Assembly: GCA_035236585.1 (NCBI GenBank)
Contig: CP141139.1
Span: forward strand, 35,845,217-35,909,216
DNA: 64,000 bases
Source: Warburgia ugandensis
Taxonomy: Eukaryota; Streptophyta; Magnoliopsida; Canellales; Canellaceae
Direction: 5' to 3'
The translations under genes and the position numbers were made by a program. Positions 60,278 to 64,000 of the stretch are shown piece after piece (within the stretch, counting starts at the first letter, position 1; every line of letters starts with the position of its first letter). The notes beneath the pieces are model-generated. The model was not told the DNA's origin and did not search any database. It worked only from the letters and a program-made list of their open reading frames with translations.

Positions 60278-61360
60278 ATTGACAATTGCTCTCCTTGCTT
60301 TCAAGAAGTGCTTCTGACCTATTACACCCACAATGTCATCAGGAGATATATCCAACCCTGATATGGAGTCTACCATTTAGGTTTCAGAGACATCATTATT
60401 TCTGTCAACATCGCCCAACTGCAATGACCTATGCATCCTTTGTCTTCGGTTTCCTTGTCATAGTTGTTAACCTGTTCGGACTTCTATGACTATTACCAAG
60501 TGATGCTCCGGTATATGATTCACTCCTCACCCTTGAAATACCATCCTTTTCAACAACCCGTTGCTGCCCAAACCTCTTGATAAACCGGCACCACATACAC
60601 CATCTTACGGAAGCAACCTAGTACCAGTTCTTGATGTGACGCATATTTCCATTGCAAGAATGTTCAACTTCTTGTAGTGAGGTATGTAGAACTGATCCTG
60701 ATTTAAATATGTCTTTGCAAATGTTGAAGCCTCTATAATCTTTTCTCCGGTGATGGGTGAGAGTCGGAGTGACGAGAATTTTCCGTGGAGTCTTTAATCG
60801 CCATTTGGAGGTTCCTTTGGTCTTTGTTCACTCTGGTTTCTTCCGTATTGCCTAGATTTTAGATGTGGTGTTGGTTCTTTTCGGAGGCTTATCACGGATA
60901 TTCTGCTGGATTGAAGAATTGCAAGTGGTTGCCACACTTTTAAACGGAGTGTTCACTGCGGCGGCTATTAAGTGACCTTGGTATGCGGTATAGAAGGGAG
61001 CACTGTCTTTCTCTATCTGGATTCTGATCCTTACAAGAATAAGGCACAGTCTGGATGATCAAAGGTAGGAACCATAAAATCCTCATCATCTCCACATTTC
61101 TTCGAGCTCGGATTCTTCCAATTTAGGAAAGTCGACTAGACGATCTTTGAAGGGACCAAATTACTATTGTGAGGAGGAAGAAGCATGGCCAGATTAGAAG
61201 AACTAAACCTCGAGAAGGAATACTAAGGCTGTTCATAGAGAGCCATCTTGTTCCTTGGTGGGGCCCTTGGCCCACCTTTCTCACATCACTCACATGAAGC
61301 CTTGGAAACAAAGGCCCCATTACCTTCTCCTCATCTCTTCCCCCTTTCATCATCAACAAA
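60278..61360 (-). pseudogene. ELF3: EARLY FLOWERING 3 (ELF3) gene fragment, captured in LTR
   Basis: Read on the minus strand from 61359: KGGRDEEKVMGPLFPRLHV, then GGPRAPPRNKMALYEQ (about 61290-61245), the conserved N-terminus of ELF3. Downstream follow CGDDEDFMVPTF (about 61090-61055), RVRSESYTGASLGNSHRSPN (about 60550-60490), GDVDRNNDVSETSMVDSI and [18 protein letters not shown], ending KARRAIVN at 60278. ELF3 is a scaffold of the evening complex (ELF3-ELF4-LUX) that represses clock and growth genes. About the first half of the protein is represented; the C-terminal half is missing. The frame is broken several times, so it is non-functional. No intron-like gap was noticed between N-terminal and middle parts, which would fit capture through a spliced RNA, but this needs comparison with the parent gene. 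Confidence 0.9.
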
Positions 61361-61849
61361 AACTACTAAGAATAACCGATCCTTTCAGAGACCCACTTCC
61401 CCAAACCGATCATCTGGCTCGAATCACCAGAAAATCCCATAATTCCAACCTCGTGCAGCAAATCCACATGCCAAAGAACCAAACCCACAAAAGATGATCA
61501 ATTTGAAATCGACCCACATGAAATTTTTTTGTCGGCAAGAGTAGGGGATTTTCTCACATCCAACACCTAGAACAAAACCCACTAGGCAGAAGCAACGTTT
61601 TTCGCCGGATTCTCCCTCTTCTTCTCGTGTTCCTTGTCATCACGGAGGCAGTGAGAGGGAGGTTTTACTCCCGAGCAGGGGACCAAGGAGGGAGGAAGAG
61701 GGCGAGAGATTTCTCCGACTATGTTCATGGCTGCTGGGTTTGGAACATGGGGAGAAGATGATCAGCCAGGCAAGAAACCTCCTGCTGATTCCTAAGGGTA
61801 GGGGAGAAGGAGAAACGAAGGGTGTGGGGAGGAAAGCCATCCCGGTGAT

Positions 61850-61958
<109 letters not shown>

Positions 61959-62500
61959 CTGAGATCCGTGGGGTCGAAGAGGCCGAGTCCGCGTGGCGAG
62001 TCTGACTCCCGCGTCGACTACGCTTCCACTGTGACATTGTGTAGAAGAGTTAGTCGGGGGTGCCATTATCAATTTGGACCCCTATTATTTGTAAATTTCT
62101 TTCGGATCTTTGAGTCCCGGGTCTCCGTTTTACGCGTTCTTAGTGTCATTGGAAAGCTCCTATCGAGCACAATCCAATAATCAAACTTTCATTGCTAGAT
62201 TTTAATATTTTTAGTTTACTTTATAATTACTTGAATTTCTATAAAATTTCCACTTTCAAATATGTTTGCTCACATTTTGCTATGAATCCAAATGAAATTT
62301 CAATTCATCTAATCCTTACGAGATATACAATTTAACAACCTCTAAGGATTCAAAATTTATCCAAAACTATCTTCAATTTACAACTAGATTCATGCGGGCC
62401 CACGTGCTCAATCCTGCCTTGGTTGTCTTGTTTCATAGAATTTGAGAAGATTAATGTGTTAATTCTTGTTTTAACCTGATTGTAGGACACAGGTGTGACA

Positions 62501-62910
62501 TTCTGATAACAAAAAACATATCAACTATGATAATGTTAAATAAACTTGATATCTCACATATGCCCAAGACAATGTAGTTACATAAACTTGATATCTCACA
62601 ATATATCATTGTTAAATAAGCTGCACATTTGAGATATGATATGATTTTTTTTAAATGCCTAAGAAACGCAGTTAAATAGACCCCCTTAAAACCCAACTAA
62701 CAAGTGGTTCAAAAGTGAGACCCACTTTATTGTCATGTTAGCCTAAATGAAAGGTGTCGATATCAAATCAAACATCGAATCGAAAAACTTTAACAAGAGA
62801 AGCTCCTTTATTATAAAAATAGTTTCCAATGTTTTTTTCCTACAAAATACTAATCCAAACCAATTTCTTCCATTCTCAATCATAAAATAGAGAAACGCAT
62901 CAATTTCTCA
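62501..62910. other. Short AT-rich spacer
   Basis: Between the LTR end and the second LINE fragment. A local repeat AAACTTGATATCTCAC occurs at 62533 and 62584. Nothing else recognised. Confidence 0.5.
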
Positions 62911-63571
62911 AGTTGTCAGTATATGTCGAGAGTGGAACACCAGTCAAGATTGATAACCAAGAAGTCCCTGTAAAAGACCACTTTCGGTACTTAGGATCAA
63001 TGATTCATGAGAGTAGACAGATTGAGAGGGAGGTTACCCAGCAAATCCAAGCGGGTTGGAACAAATGGAGATATGCATCTAGAGTTTTGTATGATCGACA
63101 AGTGCCACTCAAACTAAAAGAAAAATTCTATAGGATGCCTGTAAGGCTGGCCATGCTCTATGGATTAGAGTATTGGGCAGTTAAGCAACATCATACTCAT
63201 AAGATGAGCATTGCAGAAATGAGGATGTTGAGATGGATGAGTGGTAAGACAAGAAAGGATAGAATTAAAAATGAAAATATTAGAGAAAATTTAGGGGTAG
63301 CACCAATAGGTAATAAGATGAGGGAGATTAGACTTAGATGGTTTGGACATGTCCAAAGGAGATAAAAAAATGGCACCGATTAGAAGGAGTGAGGCAATGC
63401 AAGTAGAAGGTTCTAAAAGGGCAAGGGGAAGGACACAAAGAACATGGATAGAAGTAGTGAGAAAAGATTTTAAAACTTTGGGACTAAATTAAGTCATGGC
63501 ACTTAATAGAGAGGAATTGAGGAATAAGATTCATGTGGTAGACCCCTAATTGGGATAAGGTCTTGATAATG
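62911..63571 (+). mobile_element. RTE-type LINE, 3' end (copy 2)
   Basis: A 5'-truncated copy with a 150-codon open frame (62913-63365) covering the region C-terminal to the RT core: GTPVKIDNQEVPVKDHFRYL, GSMIHESRQIEREV, LKLKEKFYRMPVRLAMLYGL, MRMLRWMSGKTRKDR and LRWFGHVQRR. After a stop the sequence continues to CCCTAATTGGGATAAGGTCTTGA at 63543-63566, the same 3' end as copy 1, but with almost no TGA repeat. It lacks the FADD catalytic region altogether. It is less decayed than copy 1. Confidence 0.92.
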
Positions 63572-64000
63572 ATTCACTTTAGAAACATGGCAAGTGAATG
63601 GCTTGGACTTATCTTCCTTCTAAGATTATTTGTCATTAGGAGATTTTTGAAACTTGCGTACCTGGCATTATACCCTTTCTTTCCACAAAAACAGCCAAAG
63701 AAATTTGTTCTTTTACTTTTATTAGCTTGGTTTCTAGATAGATTCACATAGTTTCCATTCTTCTTCAAGGGGATTCCCTTTGGATCATAATTTTGACTCT
63801 TGAACTTCTTTTAAGGAAAATATCCATTTTTCTCTTCCATAACATGAGCCTTAGCAACTAGCTCTTTTAAAGTAAGCTTGCTTTGCATGTTTTCTTCTTC
63901 AATGCATAAACAATAGAGTAGTTTATTGTAATCCATTTTTTTCAGTTTTATGAAGGAGTCTCACACAAACATCTTTTCATATAGATGGAATTTTTGCAAT
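63571..64000 (-). mobile_element. Copia gag-side remnant with zinc-knuckle trace
   Basis: Minus-strand sequence with FFGCFCGKKGYNAR near 63690, a decayed CCHC zinc knuckle of Copia gag, and basic gag-like residues upstream (right). It is in the same orientation as 52046-55030 and represents the part that would lie just upstream of that fragment's protease side. It runs off the window. Broken. Confidence 0.65.

Overview
This window is nuclear DNA from a flowering plant. It has short exons with GT-AG introns, one recognisable plant-specific protein (a heavy-metal-associated isoprenylated plant protein, HIPP), a captured piece of the plant clock gene ELF3, Copia pol remains, RTE-type LINEs with GAT-repeat tails, and tRNA-derived SINEs of Au-SINE type. 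It reads like a large, transposon-rich, non-grass angiosperm genome. I cannot fix the species. A magnoliid or other early-branching lineage is only a guess.

Layout. Positions 1-8690 hold two copies of one Mutator-like (MULE) transposase region in opposite orientation, split by a long solo LTR (2285-6237) with a perfect 5-bp target duplication. Positions 9869-12754 and 16703-19524 are two sister solo LTRs, each with its own perfect 5-bp duplication. Between them lie the 3' part of a minus-strand Copia element (12881-15600) and a fragment of the second LTR family. Positions 19737-25200 are another LTR of that second family, itself carrying a 1.6-kb LTR-like insertion. Positions 25201-28090 are a minus-strand Copia remnant.

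Positions 28090-41560 are the only gene-island-like stretch. They hold one intact three-exon gene (HIPP39-like, 35936-36950) surrounded by at least seven SINE copies, a MITE-like element and simple repeats, with no LTR element. Positions 41563-49844 are a nested stack: a degraded outer LTR containing a 2.9-kb solo LTR and a 1.8-kb solo LTR. Positions 49845-52040 contain several copies of a second SINE-like family and a tiny TRIM-like element. Positions 52046-55030 are Copia again, and its gag side reappears at 63571-64000. Between those two parts is an 8.5-kb block with an RTE LINE fragment at each end. The block contains a fragment of an unrecognised gene (56480-56880) and a 4.2-kb LTR (58292-62500).

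The most notable content is in that last LTR. On its minus strand it carries a long fragment of ELF3 (60278-61360) joined to a fragment of a PPR-protein gene (about 59985-60255), ending exactly at a splice-donor-like AG|GTAAG. Equivalent donors sit in all the long LTRs here, as do a GC-rich block of unrelated sequence at one fixed position and, in most, a hairpin about 0.4-0.5 kb from the LTR 3' end. Together these suggest one clade of long-LTR retrotransposons whose leader region tolerates or collects foreign DNA. The only gene that looks functional is the HIPP39-like one. Everything else of coding origin is a fragment or a broken mobile-element relic.
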